Shown: piece by piece, positions 24,999 through 33,704 of the stretch | How positions within the stretch are numbered: position 1 is the first letter of the stretch | How the letters are laid out: the number at the start of each line of letters is the position of its first letter | Assembly (NCBI RefSeq): GCF_029263665.1 | Contig: NZ_JAJUFQ010000008.1 | Location: 1 to 64,000, forward strand | Direction of reading: 5' to 3' | Length of the DNA stretch: 64,000 nucleotides | Origin: Halomonas sp. | GTDB lineage: Bacteria; Pseudomonadota; Gammaproteobacteria; Pseudomonadales; Halomonadaceae | Position numbers and translations under genes: made by a program | The notes under the pieces: model-generated | Databases searched by the model: none | Told to the model about the DNA's origin: nothing | Seen by the model: only the letters and a program-made list of their open reading frames with translations

Positions 24999-26465
24999 AT
25001 GCATCATGACTTGCTGATTCGACATGCCACACTGCTGGACGGTAGCGGTGCTGAACCCACCACTGCGGACGTGGCCGTGAAGGGTGACCGGATTGTCGCA
25101 GTAGGCGATTTGAGTGCTCACCATGCCAATGAAGAGATCGATGCTGAAGGTCTCGTCCTGACACCGGGGTTCATTGATGTACATACCCACGATGATACCA
25201 ATGTCATCCGTACTCCAGAGATGCTGCCCAAGCTCAGTCAGGGCGTTACCACTGTGATTGTCGGTAATTGCGGGATCAGTGCTTCACCTGTGACGTTGCG
25301 GGGAGAAGTGCCTGATCCCATGAACCTGCTGGGTGATAGCGAAGACTTTACCTATCCCACTTTTGCGGCGTATGTACAGGCGGTCGAGCAAGCGCGTCCG
25401 GCCATCAATGTGGCGGCACTGATCGGGCATACCAGTCTGAGAAGCCAGGTCATGGAGGATTTCTCCCGCCCCGCCAGCGAAGACGAAATAGTCGCCATGC
25501 GCACCTTTCTGGAACAAGCGCTGGTAGACGGCGCCATTGGCCTGAGTTCCGGTCTGGCCTATCGTAATGCAAGGCAGGCACCGGACACTGAAATGGCTCC
25601 CCTGGTTGCTGCCGTAGGGGAGGCTGGCGGTATCTACACCACTCACCTGCGAGATGAATTCGAAGGCCAGGCGGATGCCATGGAAGAAGCCTTTGCCACT
25701 GCCAGCCAAGGCAAGGCACCGCTGGTCATTTCCCATCTTAAGTGCGCTGGTGCGGGCAATTGGGGGCAGGCGCCGCGAGCTTTGAAACAACTGGAAAATG
25801 CTGCACGTCAGCAACGGGTGCATTGTGATTGCTACCCGTACACGGCGGGTTCATCGACTCTGGACCTGGGGCAGGTGACGGATGAAATCGACATCACCAT
25901 CACCTGGTCCAAACCTCATCCTGAACAGGCCAAGCGACCGCTGGCCGACATCGCGCTGGACTGGGGCGTTTCGCTGATGGAGGCGGCCCGCCGTCTGCAA
26001 CCTGCGGGTGCGGTATACCACAATATGAGTGAGGACGACATGCGTCAGGTGCTGGCGCATCCGTTGACCATGGTGGGATCTGACGGCTTGCCCAATGACC
26101 CGCATCCACACCCCCGGCTTTGGGGAGCCTTTCCACGGGTGTTGGCTCACTACAGCCGCGACCTGAAACTGATGCCGCTCTCGGAGGCTGTGCGCAAGAT
26201 GACCAGCCTGTCTGCTGCCACTTTTGGCTTGGTGGATCGTGGGGAGATTCGCCCGGGAGCCTATGCCGACCTGGTGTTGCTGGATCTGGCAACGCTGGAG
26301 GACACCGCTAATTACGACACACCAATTGCCCCGGCCAAAGGCATTGTGAGGGTCGTGGTCAATGGACTGACGGCTTACACCGATGGAACAGCGAGCAGTG
26401 AGCGCCATGGGCGCCTGCTGAAGCGCAGCATGCGGCTGGATGCAGCACCCAACACACCCAGTTGA
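24999..26465 (+). CDS. N-acyl-D-amino-acid deacylase (D-aminoacylase)
   Basis: A 488-residue amidohydrolase-superfamily enzyme of the D-aminoacylase group. Zinc-site residues known from the Alcaligenes enzyme are present in order: His62 and His64 (DVHTHDD), Cys91 (GNCGIS), His216 (THLRDE), His246 (ISHLKC) and catalytic Asp362 (VGSDGLPND). It releases free D-amino acids from N-acyl forms. The start at 24999 (MHHDLLIRHATLLDG) matches the usual N-terminus; the frame is open back to 24924, directly abutting the RpiR stop. Downstream RidA and a symporter complete the module. Confidence 0.92.
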   Translation: MHHDLLIRHATLLDGSGAEPTTADVAVKGDRIVAVGDLSAHHANEEIDAEGLVLTPGFIDVHTHDDTNVIRTPEMLPKLSQGVTTVIVGNCGISASPVTLRGEVPDPMNLLGDSEDFTYPTFAAYVQAVEQARPAINVAALIGHTSLRSQVMEDFSRPASEDEIVAMRTFLEQALVDGAIGLSSGLAYRNARQAPDTEMAPLVAAVGEAGGIYTTHLRDEFEGQADAMEEAFATASQGKAPLVISHLKCAGAGNWGQAPRALKQLENAARQQRVHCDCYPYTAGSSTLDLGQVTDEIDITITWSKPHPEQAKRPLADIALDWGVSLMEAARRLQPAGAVYHNMSEDDMRQVLAHPLTMVGSDGLPNDPHPHPRLWGAFPRVLAHYSRDLKLMPLSEAVRKMTSLSAATFGLVDRGEIRPGAYADLVLLDLATLEDTANYDTPIAPAKGIVRVVVNGLTAYTDGTASSERHGRLLKRSMRLDAAPNTPS

Positions 26466-26609
26466 GAATTTCCGTATTTACTTTCATTGCATTTTCGAGG
26501 ATGTGGCATAGGAAGGATGGTGGCAGCGCATCACGGTAGCGTAATGAAGTCACCACTGACCTGAGTCATCCGACAACAGAACATTCATCCATTGAAGTGA
26601 GGAGACAAC

Positions 26610-27002
26610 ATGAGCATCAAACGTTATGGCGCTGAAGGCGGTGTCGGTACTGGCGGCCAGAAACTGCCATTTTCTCGAGCTGTGGAAGCCGGAGGCTGGC
26701 TGAAAGTGTCTGGCCAGACACCGATGCGAGACGGTGAAGTGGTGGAGGGCGGCATCATCGAGCAGACCCGTCTGGCGTTCGAGAACTGTCTGGCCATTGT
26801 GCATGAGGCTGGGTACTCCGTGGAAGATGTGGTTCATGTCACTGCAGTACTGACGGATGCGCGTTATTTCCAGTCGTTCAACAAGGTGTTCGCCGAGATC
26901 TTCAAGGATCATCCGCCTGCACGTATCTGCAGCGTTCAGGATCTGGTCGTCGACTGTAAGGTTGAGGTCGACATGACGTGTTACCGAGCCGATAGAGCCT
27001 GA
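26610..27002 (+). CDS. RidA-family enamine/imine deaminase
   Basis: A 130-residue Rid (YjgF/YER057c/UK114) protein. It shows LPFSRAVEAGGWLKVSGQTP near the N-terminus and the family C-terminal signature region with Arg in HPPARICSVQDLVVDCKVEVDM, where the arginine normally anchors the substrate carboxylate. RidA hydrolyses 2-aminoacrylate and other enamines made by PLP dehydratases. Next to a D-aminoacylase and opposite a DSD1-like dehydratase, it likely clears that enzyme's reactive intermediate. A GAGGAG ribosome site precedes the ATG. A 144-base gap separates it from the deacylase. Confidence 0.93.
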   Translation: MSIKRYGAEGGVGTGGQKLPFSRAVEAGGWLKVSGQTPMRDGEVVEGGIIEQTRLAFENCLAIVHEAGYSVEDVVHVTAVLTDARYFQSFNKVFAEIFKDHPPARICSVQDLVVDCKVEVDMTCYRADRA

Positions 27003-27010
27003 AGAAAGAA

Positions 27011-27091
27011 AGTGCCGGACCCCGGCAAGGGTCCGGCACTGGGCACAGCAAACGGCACAACGTTCACTGCCCGGTCGCGGCAACGACCGGG
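27011..27091 (+). repeat. Two tandem hairpins with identical CGGCAA loops
   Basis: Hairpin 1: AGTGCCGGACCC (27011-27022), loop CGGCAA, GGGTCCGGCACT (27029-27040). Hairpin 2: CCCGGTCG (27070-27077), loop CGGCAA, CGACCGGG (27084-27091). Stem sequences differ but both six-base loops are the same. They fill the 112-base gap between ridA and the symporter gene and lack T-runs. Confidence 0.85.
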
Positions 27092-27114
27092 AACGACAAG
27101 TATAAGAGGTCTGT

Positions 27115-28602
27115 ATGAGCAGTCACCTTTTCCTTGCCACCTTTTTTGTATATGTCATTGGCATGATTGTCTTTGGCTGGTGGATTTCGCGTAATGATCG
27201 CGGCACAGGCGACGACTTTTTGCTCGGTGGTCGAAGTGTGCCGTTGTTCCTCACCATTGGTACTACCGTGGCCACCATGGTCGGTACTGGCTCGAGTATG
27301 GGAGCGGTTGGATTCGGCTACGTGAATGGCTGGGGCGGTGCGCTGTATGGCATCGGCGGTGCCATCGGAGTTCTGTTGCTGGCGATATGTTTCTCTGGCA
27401 TTCGCAAAATGCGTTTCATGACCATGAGCGAGGAACTGTCATATTACGTTGGTGCCAATCGACTGGTGCGCAATGTCGTGGCATTGCTGATCTATATCGC
27501 CTGTATCGGCTGGTTGGGTGCCCATATCCTTGGTGGTGGATTGTATCTGGCCTGGATGGCAGATATTCCCTCCTGGCAGGCCAAGATCATCGTGGCCCTG
27601 GGCTTTGGCGTCTATTGTGTCGTTGGAGGCTACATGGCGGTGGTGTGGACGGACACCGTGCAGGCTATCGTGCTTTTTGTGGGCTTCTTCCTGATGGCGG
27701 CCGTGGCCGTTGTTGATGCAGGTGGATTCGAAGCGATCAAGGCCGCGGCAGACCCTTCTGCCATCAGCTTCCTTGGCATCGAAAAGATTGGCCTGATACC
27801 GGCCATTTCACTGTCGACGGTGATTGCTGTGGGCGTGCTGGCTACACCATCTTTCCGTCAGCGTATCTACTCAGGTTCTTCGGTAGGTTCCGTACGCCGT
27901 TCTTTCCTGGTCACTGGCCTGTTGTACATGGCATTTTCTGTAGTGCCGGCAATCATTGGCATGGCGACCTATGCGCTGAATCCGAATCTCGAGACCAGCA
28001 ATTTTGCATTCCCTTACCTGGCAACGGAAGTTCTGCCGTTATGGCTGGGTCTGCTGCTGCTTGTCGCAGGGCTGTCGGCCACCATGTCGAGTGCCAGTAG
28101 TGATGCTATTGCTGGTGTAGCAACGCTGATTCGCGATATCTATGTATTGGTCAAGGGGCGCGCGCCTTCGGCTCAGAACGTGGTGCGTTTCTCGCGTATT
28201 GCGCTGGTAGGTACCATTGGACTGGCGCTGGCGTTTGCACTGAGCTCTGATGATGTCATTTCATATATCACGCGAATGGTTTCCACCGTGCTGGCCGGCA
28301 TGTTCGTTTGTGGCGTGCTGGGACGTTTCTGGCCACGCTACAACTGGCAAGGTGCCATAGCGTCCCTGATCGTGGCCTCGGTAACTTCCTTGGCGGTGAT
28401 CGCCAATGCAGACTGGAGTGCTTTCTGGGGTAACCCGAGCATTCCTGCTGTGACACTATCCGCCCTGGCTGGCATTATCGTCACGCTGTTAACACCGGCC
28501 AGCCGTCTCAGTGAAGAGGAAGCGCTGGAGCTGATCAGTGAAGAACGCAAACGTATGGAAGCAGTGCCCGAAGTGACTGTTGGCAAGGCTTCTCCGGTGT
28601 GA
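27115..28602 (+). CDS. Sodium:solute symporter (SSS family)
   Basis: A 495-residue membrane protein with about thirteen helices. It opens with FFVYVIGMIVFGWWISRN and GDDFLLGGRSVPLFLTIGTTVATMVGTGSSMGAVGFGYVNG, the conserved SSS core including the unwound first core helix, and later has LLLLVAGLSATMSSASSDAIAGVATLIRDIY, the Na2-site helix. It imports an organic solute with sodium. Because it closes the D-amino-acid module, an N-acyl- or free D-amino acid is the probable substrate, though SSS members also carry sugars and carboxylates. It is translated from ATG 27115 with an AGAGG site upstream and ends before a strong terminator. Confidence 0.92.
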   Translation: MSSHLFLATFFVYVIGMIVFGWWISRNDRGTGDDFLLGGRSVPLFLTIGTTVATMVGTGSSMGAVGFGYVNGWGGALYGIGGAIGVLLLAICFSGIRKMRFMTMSEELSYYVGANRLVRNVVALLIYIACIGWLGAHILGGGLYLAWMADIPSWQAKIIVALGFGVYCVVGGYMAVVWTDTVQAIVLFVGFFLMAAVAVVDAGGFEAIKAAADPSAISFLGIEKIGLIPAISLSTVIAVGVLATPSFRQRIYSGSSVGSVRRSFLVTGLLYMAFSVVPAIIGMATYALNPNLETSNFAFPYLATEVLPLWLGLLLLVAGLSATMSSASSDAIAGVATLIRDIYVLVKGRAPSAQNVVRFSRIALVGTIGLALAFALSSDDVISYITRMVSTVLAGMFVCGVLGRFWPRYNWQGAIASLIVASVTSLAVIANADWSAFWGNPSIPAVTLSALAGIIVTLLTPASRLSEEEALELISEERKRMEAVPEVTVGKASPV

Positions 28603-28627
28603 TCTAGCGTCACCTGTGATGAGCTTG

Positions 28628-28665
28628 AAGGCCCGCGTTCCGGTAAGGAGCGCGGGCCTTCTTTT
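28628..28665 (+). terminator. Intrinsic terminator of D-amino-acid module
   Basis: AAGGCCCGCG (28628-28637) pairs perfectly with CGCGGGCCTT (28651-28660) and is followed by CTTTTT. The loop itself can add a TTCC/GGAG-type extension. It sits 26 bases after the symporter stop. Confidence 0.9.
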
Positions 28666-28680
28666 TCACAGGTCCGTTTT

Positions 28681-28718
28681 CATGGGCCTGTTCTTCATGG
28701 ACCTGTTCTTCATGGACC
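28681..28718. repeat. 15-bp tandem repeat, 2.5 copies
   Basis: CATGGGCCTGTTCTT (28681-28695), CATGGACCTGTTCTT (28696-28710) and the partial CATGGACC (28711-28718). It lies in the intergenic region between the symporter terminator and the convergent reductase gene. Confidence 0.8.
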
Positions 28719-28758
28719 AAAGATATATTGGGCCAAGTGCTATCATCGAGCGGTGGTC

Positions 28759-29337
28759 TTACAGCTGGCGCTGGAGTGTGACAACCAGGCGCTCGCAGAT
28801 GGCATTGAGCTTGTTGGCATGGCCTTCATCGGTAAGGTTGCCTGACTCATCAAAAACTTGGGAAGCTCCACCGATGGCCAGCTGATCGGGAAGGACGGTG
28901 ACGCCGATATTGCTTAACAGCTGGCGCAGCAAAGGTAGACCGCGTAGACCGCCAAGCCCTCCTGGAGAGGAGGATACGATACTGGCGATCTTGTTCTCAT
29001 AGGGAGCCAGGCCAGGCAGGTCCCCGTCGGGTCGGGACACCCAGTCGATGGTGTTCTTGAGCAGTGGGGTGATGAAACCGTTGTACTCTGGAGAGGCAAT
29101 CACCAGGCCTTGGTGTTCCATGAACACGCGCTTGAGCTGACGAGCGGCATCCGGGATGCCCTCGGCATCTTCCGTGTCGCCGTCGTAGATCGGCATGGGA
29201 TAGTCACGCAGATCAATGAAGGTTGCTTCAGCACCGGCAGCTTCGACACGTTTAGCAGCCAGGCGAGCCAGATGCTTGTTGAAGGAAGCTTCGCGGGTGC
29301 TGCCTGCGAAGACCAAAACCTTGGGCTTATGGGACAT
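28759..29337 (-). CDS. NADPH-dependent FMN reductase
   Basis: A 192-residue flavodoxin-like reductase. It carries the FMN phosphate loop GSTREASFN near residue 12 and the SPEYNG segment at about 82, both hallmarks of the SsuE/ChrR/ArsH-type NAD(P)H:FMN or quinone reductases. It probably reduces flavin or quinones with NADPH in the cytoplasm. The gene stands alone on the minus strand, 70 bases downstream of the broken LtrA gene. The physiological electron acceptor cannot be deduced. Confidence 0.9.
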   Translation of the reverse strand: MSHKPKVLVFAGSTREASFNKHLARLAAKRVEAAGAEATFIDLRDYPMPIYDGDTEDAEGIPDAARQLKRVFMEHQGLVIASPEYNGFITPLLKNTIDWVSRPDGDLPGLAPYENKIASIVSSSPGGLGGLRGLPLLRQLLSNIGVTVLPDQLAIGGASQVFDESGNLTDEGHANKLNAICERLVVTLQRQL

Positions 29338-29406
29338 GTTCAGTTCCTATCTTGAGCGTGAGGATATTGATGTGGTTGGTGCTCACCACTATCGAGGATA
29401 CACAGA

Positions 29407-30595
29407 TCATTTTGAAGATACCTGATGCTCTGTTTCAGGATGAAGCACAGGAATGTCGAGATGATTTCTTGCTACGACTGCCAGCACGATGAGGACCGTC
29501 ATGCCACTGAGCCCCAGCCATGGCACGCTGACTAGGATGAGGACGGCAAAGGCAGGAAGTACCAAAGACAACGGCCCACGCAGTAAGAGACGATCACGCA
29601 CGAACCACAAGCCAAGCAGGTACACGGCGACAGGGATGGCAATGGCGTAGAGGGCAACCATCGCACCAACCTCGGCATGGCCAGCGGTAACATCCACCAA
29701 TACCGCGAAACCACCACCAACCGCGGCGCCAGACATATAGATGGTCAAGTGGCCGTAGCCCCAGCTGAAGGCTCGAGCAAGGCAGTACTGCAGTTGGTGC
29801 TCTTCGCGGGCGAAATTATAGCCACCACATGGCAAACACGATGACCAGAGAGCAGAACGCAGTGTATGCCAGGCCCCAGTGAGTACCATCACCGATGACC
29901 TCTGCCAGTGCCAGAGAGCCGGCCAGCAAGGTCTCGCCCAACACGATGATATTGAGTAGGCCATAGCGTTCGATCAGATGATGGCGGTGCCATGTGGTGG
30001 CCAAGTGGCGTTCGGCAATGACGGGAACACACAGTTCCATGGCGGCCCCCAGGACGAACAGGCTGACGTAAAGGCCCAGGCCTTGCGGGGCGTTGAGGCC
30101 CAGCCATACCCAGTAGCATTGCACCAGGCTGATGCCGACAGCATACGTGAGTGCTGTTTGCCGGCGTTGGCGATCATGCAAGGCTGCTCGCAACCATAGC
30201 ACGACTATGCCAACACGCATGACCACGAAGCCGATCACTATCAAGCTCAGGTCCAGCTCATGGAAGAAGCGAGTGATGCCTGCGGCCATGATCAGGGCGC
30301 CACTCATGATGACCATGGTCATCAGGCGAAACAGGACGTCATCGTTATCATAGGCAGAGGCATACCAGGTGAAATTCATCCACGCCCACCAGATGGGGAA
30401 GAACACCAGCGAGAAGGTCACGACACCTTGCATGACATGATCGTCGGCAATGGAATGATGCAAACCGGCCACCGCTGAGGCGATCGCGATGACGGAAACC
30501 AGATCGAACAGCAGCTCCAGTGGTGTTGCGGCGCGATGAGGCTCGTGGGGGTCACGTGGGTGAGTCGGGCGTATGAGGTTGAGACGCAGAGGCAT
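29407..30595 (-). pseudogene. Low-temperature-requirement A (LtrA) family protein, frameshifted
   Basis: The first frame (30595-29816) encodes 259 residues of an LtrA membrane protein (TPLELLFDLVSVIAIA, then HLIERYGLLNIIVLGETLL), ending abruptly at a TAA after AMWWL. The following frame (29815-29407) continues the same protein with FAREEHQLQYC, SWGYGHLTIYMSGAAVGGG and further helices. On the minus strand the junction reads CTATAATTTCGCC. Removing one A gives L-Y-F-A and restores an uninterrupted protein of about 395 residues, the family's normal length. A single-base insertion is therefore the simplest reading, either a real mutation or a sequencing error. LtrA function is poorly known. The call is firm for the family; pseudogene status depends on read support. 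Confidence 0.85.
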
Positions 30596-30676
30596 GTCCC
30601 TATTCCTGAGCAGCGATAGCCATCAAAGATGGTATATAGCATATGCCAAACATCATCATGTCTGCCCGGAAACGAC

Positions 30677-30702
30677 AACGCCATGGCAATGGCCATGGCG
30701 TT
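30677..30702 (-). terminator. Stem-loop downstream of the AGCS symporter
   Basis: AACGCCATGG (30677-30686) and CCATGGCGTT (30693-30702) form a perfect 10-bp stem with a six-base loop, 21 bases after the leftward symporter stop. The following minus-strand bases are only moderately T-rich (GTCGTTT), so termination may be partial. Confidence 0.6.
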
Positions 30703-30723
30703 GGGTACGAATGGAAGCTTGTC

Positions 30724-32190
30724 TTAACGCTTCTCGCTACCTTCCGGCGGTGTCGGCCAGGCGCGCGGATCAACCTTGGCGGCGAGTTTCGGGAACTGGC
30801 TCGGGTTGAAGGTCGGTTCCACACCTGCCTTGAGCTGGCGCTCGTAATCCCGGAACAGGGCGAAGGCCAGCGGTGACAGAGCCAGAATGGCGACCAGGTT
30901 GATCAGTGCCATCATGCCCATGGACAAGTCGGCGAAGTTCCAGATGGCCCTGAGCTCGGACACGGAGCCGATCATGATCATGGCCAGTACTGCCAGACGA
31001 TAGATGAAAATAGCGGTGGCCGAGCGGCGCTCGCCTGCCAGGTACTCGATATTGGTTTCGCCATAGGAGTAGTTGGCAATCAACGAGGTGAAGGCGAACA
31101 ACAGAATGGCGACAGCGACGAAGAAGCTACCCCAGTCACCTACATGATAAGTCAGTGCAGCCTGGGTCAACTGGATACCGTTGGTATCCCCCGTAAATAG
31201 CTCGGGGCCGGCGAGAATGATCATCGAGGCGGTGCAGGTGCAGATGACCAGTGTGTCGAGAAACACACCAAGCATCTGGATGAAGCCTTGTGCTGCCGGA
31301 TGATTGGGCCGAGTGCTGGCAGTAGCTGCTACGTTGGGAGCAGAGCCCATGCCGGCTTCGTTAGAGAACAGGCCTCGCTTGATGCCCTGCATCATGGCCT
31401 GGGCCACGGCATAACCCATGGCGCCACCTGCTGCCTCGTGGAGGCCGAAGGCACTCTTGAAGATCAGGGCAATGGCACTGGGTAACTGGCTAATGTTCAT
31501 CAATACCACGACCACGGCCAGAATCAGATAGAGCAGGGCCATGAGCGGCACGATCAGCTCTGCTGTTTTGGCAATGGAGCGCAGGCCACCGAAGATGATG
31601 GGAGAAACAATGGCAATCAAGGCGACACCGACCAGCCAGGTCGGCAGGCCGAATGCACCTTCCATGGCCTGAGCAATGGAGTTGGCCTGAACGCTGTTGA
31701 AAGCCAGGCCAAAGGCAATGATCAGGCAGATGGAAAACAATGCTGCCATCCAGCGCTGACCGAGACCTTGTTCAATATAACGGGCCGGGCCGCCACGGAA
31801 GGTCTTGTCGCCATGGTCGGTCTTGTAGGCCTGGGCCAGGGTGGACTCAATGAAACTTGTGGCCATGCCGACCAGAGCGGTCAACCACATCCAGAAGATC
31901 GCCCCAGGGCCGCCGAGAGCGATGGCCACGGCAACACCAGCCAAGTTACCCGTACCGACACGAGCTGCCAGGCTGGTGGACAGAGCCTGGAAGGAGGAGA
32001 TGCCTTCGCCACCGTCGCGGGACCCCTTGAGCAGGCTGAACATGTGTCCGAAGAAGCGGAACTGAATACCTCGGGTCATGATGGTGAAATAGAGACCGGC
32101 GCCGATCAGGACATAGACAAGAACCTTGCCCCAGATCAAGCCGTTGCCGGCGTCTACAAAATTGGTAAAGAGAGTCGCGATGGAATCCAT
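30724..32190 (-). CDS. Sodium:alanine/glycine symporter (AGCS family)
   Basis: A 488-residue transporter. Family features are NFVDAGNGLIWGKVLVYVLIGAGLYFTI at the N-terminus, FQALSTSLAARVGTGNLAGVAVAIALGGPGAIFWMW (the long conserved AGCS region), AMMQGIKRGLFSNEAGMGSAPNVAATA and ICTCTASMIIL. It couples sodium to uptake of alanine, glycine or D-alanine. The start at 32190 (MDSIATLF) aligns with the family; the longer frame to 32229 adds 13 polar residues. Proximity to the D-amino-acid module is suggestive, but the gene has its own transcription unit. Confidence 0.93.
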   Translation of the reverse strand: MDSIATLFTNFVDAGNGLIWGKVLVYVLIGAGLYFTIMTRGIQFRFFGHMFSLLKGSRDGGEGISSFQALSTSLAARVGTGNLAGVAVAIALGGPGAIFWMWLTALVGMATSFIESTLAQAYKTDHGDKTFRGGPARYIEQGLGQRWMAALFSICLIIAFGLAFNSVQANSIAQAMEGAFGLPTWLVGVALIAIVSPIIFGGLRSIAKTAELIVPLMALLYLILAVVVVLMNISQLPSAIALIFKSAFGLHEAAGGAMGYAVAQAMMQGIKRGLFSNEAGMGSAPNVAATASTRPNHPAAQGFIQMLGVFLDTLVICTCTASMIILAGPELFTGDTNGIQLTQAALTYHVGDWGSFFVAVAILLFAFTSLIANYSYGETNIEYLAGERRSATAIFIYRLAVLAMIMIGSVSELRAIWNFADLSMGMMALINLVAILALSPLAFALFRDYERQLKAGVEPTFNPSQFPKLAAKVDPRAWPTPPEGSEKR

Positions 32191-32542
32191 AGCGTGTTTT
32201 TTCCGTCGGTGTGCAGATTCGGGAGCCATTCTTCATGAATCTCCCCTGATTACAAGGAAGAATAAGGTTATGGCACATTCATACGACTAAGGTCGTAGAG
32301 CGACCGATTTGCCGTTTTCCTTGCAGAAAAGATGGATTGGCAGGCGATGGAAGAGGGCCTGTCGGTAAGCGGGAAGGCGTTACCATGGACCATTGTGGCG
32401 GTGCTGTTGCATCGAGGGATTTCCTGTCGATCTACGAGAAATGCAGGGATGGCGGGCATTCTCCTGAATCCGACGGCAGCTCCGCGAAAGAGGTGTCTAG
32501 CGAAAGAGATCTATCCGGTGCCCGTGGTCCGGGCGTCCAGAA
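32191..32542. other. Intergenic region, no gene found
   Basis: About 350 bases between the symporter start and the ribbon-helix-helix gene stop. A small hairpin (TACGAC-CTTA-GTCGTA on the minus strand, 32282-32297) lies about 90 bases before the symporter start. No glycine riboswitch core was found, and the short frames here look like chance. Confidence 0.5.
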
Positions 32543-32836
32543 TCACCCCATCGATACATTGACGTTGCGCTGTTGTATTGCACTCTGCTGGTAGACCGCG
32601 CAGGCCACCCGCAGCAGTGATGCCAGATTGGGCACTTCACCGCGGCTGGTAAACACTTCGCTGTGTAACTGGCTGATGAACTGTGCAGTAGACAGCTGTT
32701 GACCATGGGCAATCTGCTCGAGGATCTCCCAGAACTCGTTCTCCAGACGTACGCTGGTGACACAGCCCTGCAGGCGTACGGAACGAGTGGTGCATTCATA
32801 GCGGGATGGATCAGTCGAGGCATACATGTAGCACAT
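32543..32836 (-). CDS. Ribbon-helix-helix domain protein (RHH_4-like)
   Basis: A 97-residue protein. After about 17 variable residues it reads TRSVRLQGCVTSVRLENEFWEILEQIAHGQQLSTAQFISQLHSEV, which fits a beta-strand plus two helices of a ribbon-helix-helix DNA-binding fold. A second helical segment follows (NLASLLRVACAVYQQ). Small stand-alone proteins of this type occur widely in proteobacteria, without a known target. The gene stands alone between divergently oriented neighbours. The start could be Met1 (32836) or Met4 (32827). It could regulate the adjacent symporter or the Tat/GMC pair, but nothing in the sequence shows this. Confidence 0.75.
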   Translation of the reverse strand: MCYMYASTDPSRYECTTRSVRLQGCVTSVRLENEFWEILEQIAHGQQLSTAQFISQLHSEVFTSRGEVPNLASLLRVACAVYQQSAIQQRNVNVSMG

Positions 32837-33073
32837 GGCGAACTCCAGCTGTCAGGCAGCACGATGATGGCTGCTTCATTGAGCATGTCTTCATTGACTA
32901 TCAACCTGGAGGCGACAGAAGGCCAGCCGAATTAGACCATGGTCGACGTAGTAATCCGCTGTTACCTCATCTTCCCATCTTCGGACCAGGATAGTCGTTA
33001 GAGTGCGAAATTCGTTGCCGTGGCGAACCTCTTTCGTCGGATTCGCGACGATCCGCCATCGAGGAGAACAAAC

Positions 33074-33658
33074 ATGATAAGCCAACCTCTATTTCACAAC
33101 CCCGTATCCCGCCGTGTGTTTCTCAAGGCCAGCGGTGGTGTGCTGGCAGGTTCGCTGGCCTTTGCCTCAGGACCGATTGCTCTGTTGGCTCCCAGCCGTA
33201 GTTGGGCGGTGTCTCTGGAGTACCTGAGCAGTCGTCAAGGGGAAGTGCTGTTGGCCGTGACCCGACAGTTATTTCCCCATGCAGGCCTTGAGGATGCGGT
33301 CTATGCGCTGGTGGTCAAGAGCCTGGATGGGAAAGCAGCCGACAGTGAGGTAGCCGAGCAGCTCAGAGCCGGGATCTCCGAACTGGATGACAAAGCGGGT
33401 GGTGATTGGCTGATGCTCGATGATGCCCAGCGTCTCACGCTGCTCAAGGAGGTGAGTGGGACGCCGTTCTTTGAACGGGTACGAGGCGATGCAGTGGTTT
33501 CTCTGTACAACAATCCGCTGGCCTTCGCCCATTTCGGGTACGAGGGAGAGAAGGGCAATTCAGGCTACCTGACCCAGGGGTTCAACGATCTCACCTGGCT
33601 ACCGGATCCACCGCAACCTGAAGCAGGCTACCTGCCTTCTGAAAAGCCGAGTGCTTGA
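33074..33658 (+). CDS. Tat-exported small subunit of a GMC-type dehydrogenase (gluconate 2-dehydrogenase subunit 3 family)
   Basis: A 194-residue protein. It has a clear twin-arginine signal (SRRVFLK at residues 12-18, then GGVLAGSLAFASGPIALLAPSRSWA). The mature part is the all-helical small-subunit fold, ending with NNPLAFAHFGYEGEKGNSGYLTQGFNDLTWLPDPP, typical of the gamma subunit of FAD-dependent gluconate, sorbitol and glucose dehydrogenases. Its role in the family is to escort the signal-less flavoprotein through the Tat pore as a hitch-hiker. The GMC flavoprotein follows 46 bases downstream. GAGGAG lies seven bases before the ATG at 33074. Confidence 0.88.
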   Translation: MISQPLFHNPVSRRVFLKASGGVLAGSLAFASGPIALLAPSRSWAVSLEYLSSRQGEVLLAVTRQLFPHAGLEDAVYALVVKSLDGKAADSEVAEQLRAGISELDDKAGGDWLMLDDAQRLTLLKEVSGTPFFERVRGDAVVSLYNNPLAFAHFGYEGEKGNSGYLTQGFNDLTWLPDPPQPEAGYLPSEKPSA

Positions 33659-33704
33659 TGTCCGTGGACCTGATGACAAGAAAAGCAGACGAGGAGAGGT
33701 CAGT

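Noticed and set aside
29407..29964. Separate 185-residue membrane protein downstream of LtrA
   Set aside because: Its first 50 residues overlap the upstream frame and are meaningless, and the rest is the continuation of LtrA after a one-base frameshift.
32191..32542. Possible glycine riboswitch upstream of the AGCS symporter
   Set aside because: AGCS genes often have one, but neither aptamer core nor tandem arrangement could be recognised on the minus strand.
32891..33085. 64-codon minus-strand frame between the RHH gene and the Tat subunit
   Set aside because: Parts of the translation look protein-like and it precedes the RHH gene, but there is no recognised family, no good ribosome site, and it overlaps the leader of the Tat subunit gene. 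It was left out for lack of support.
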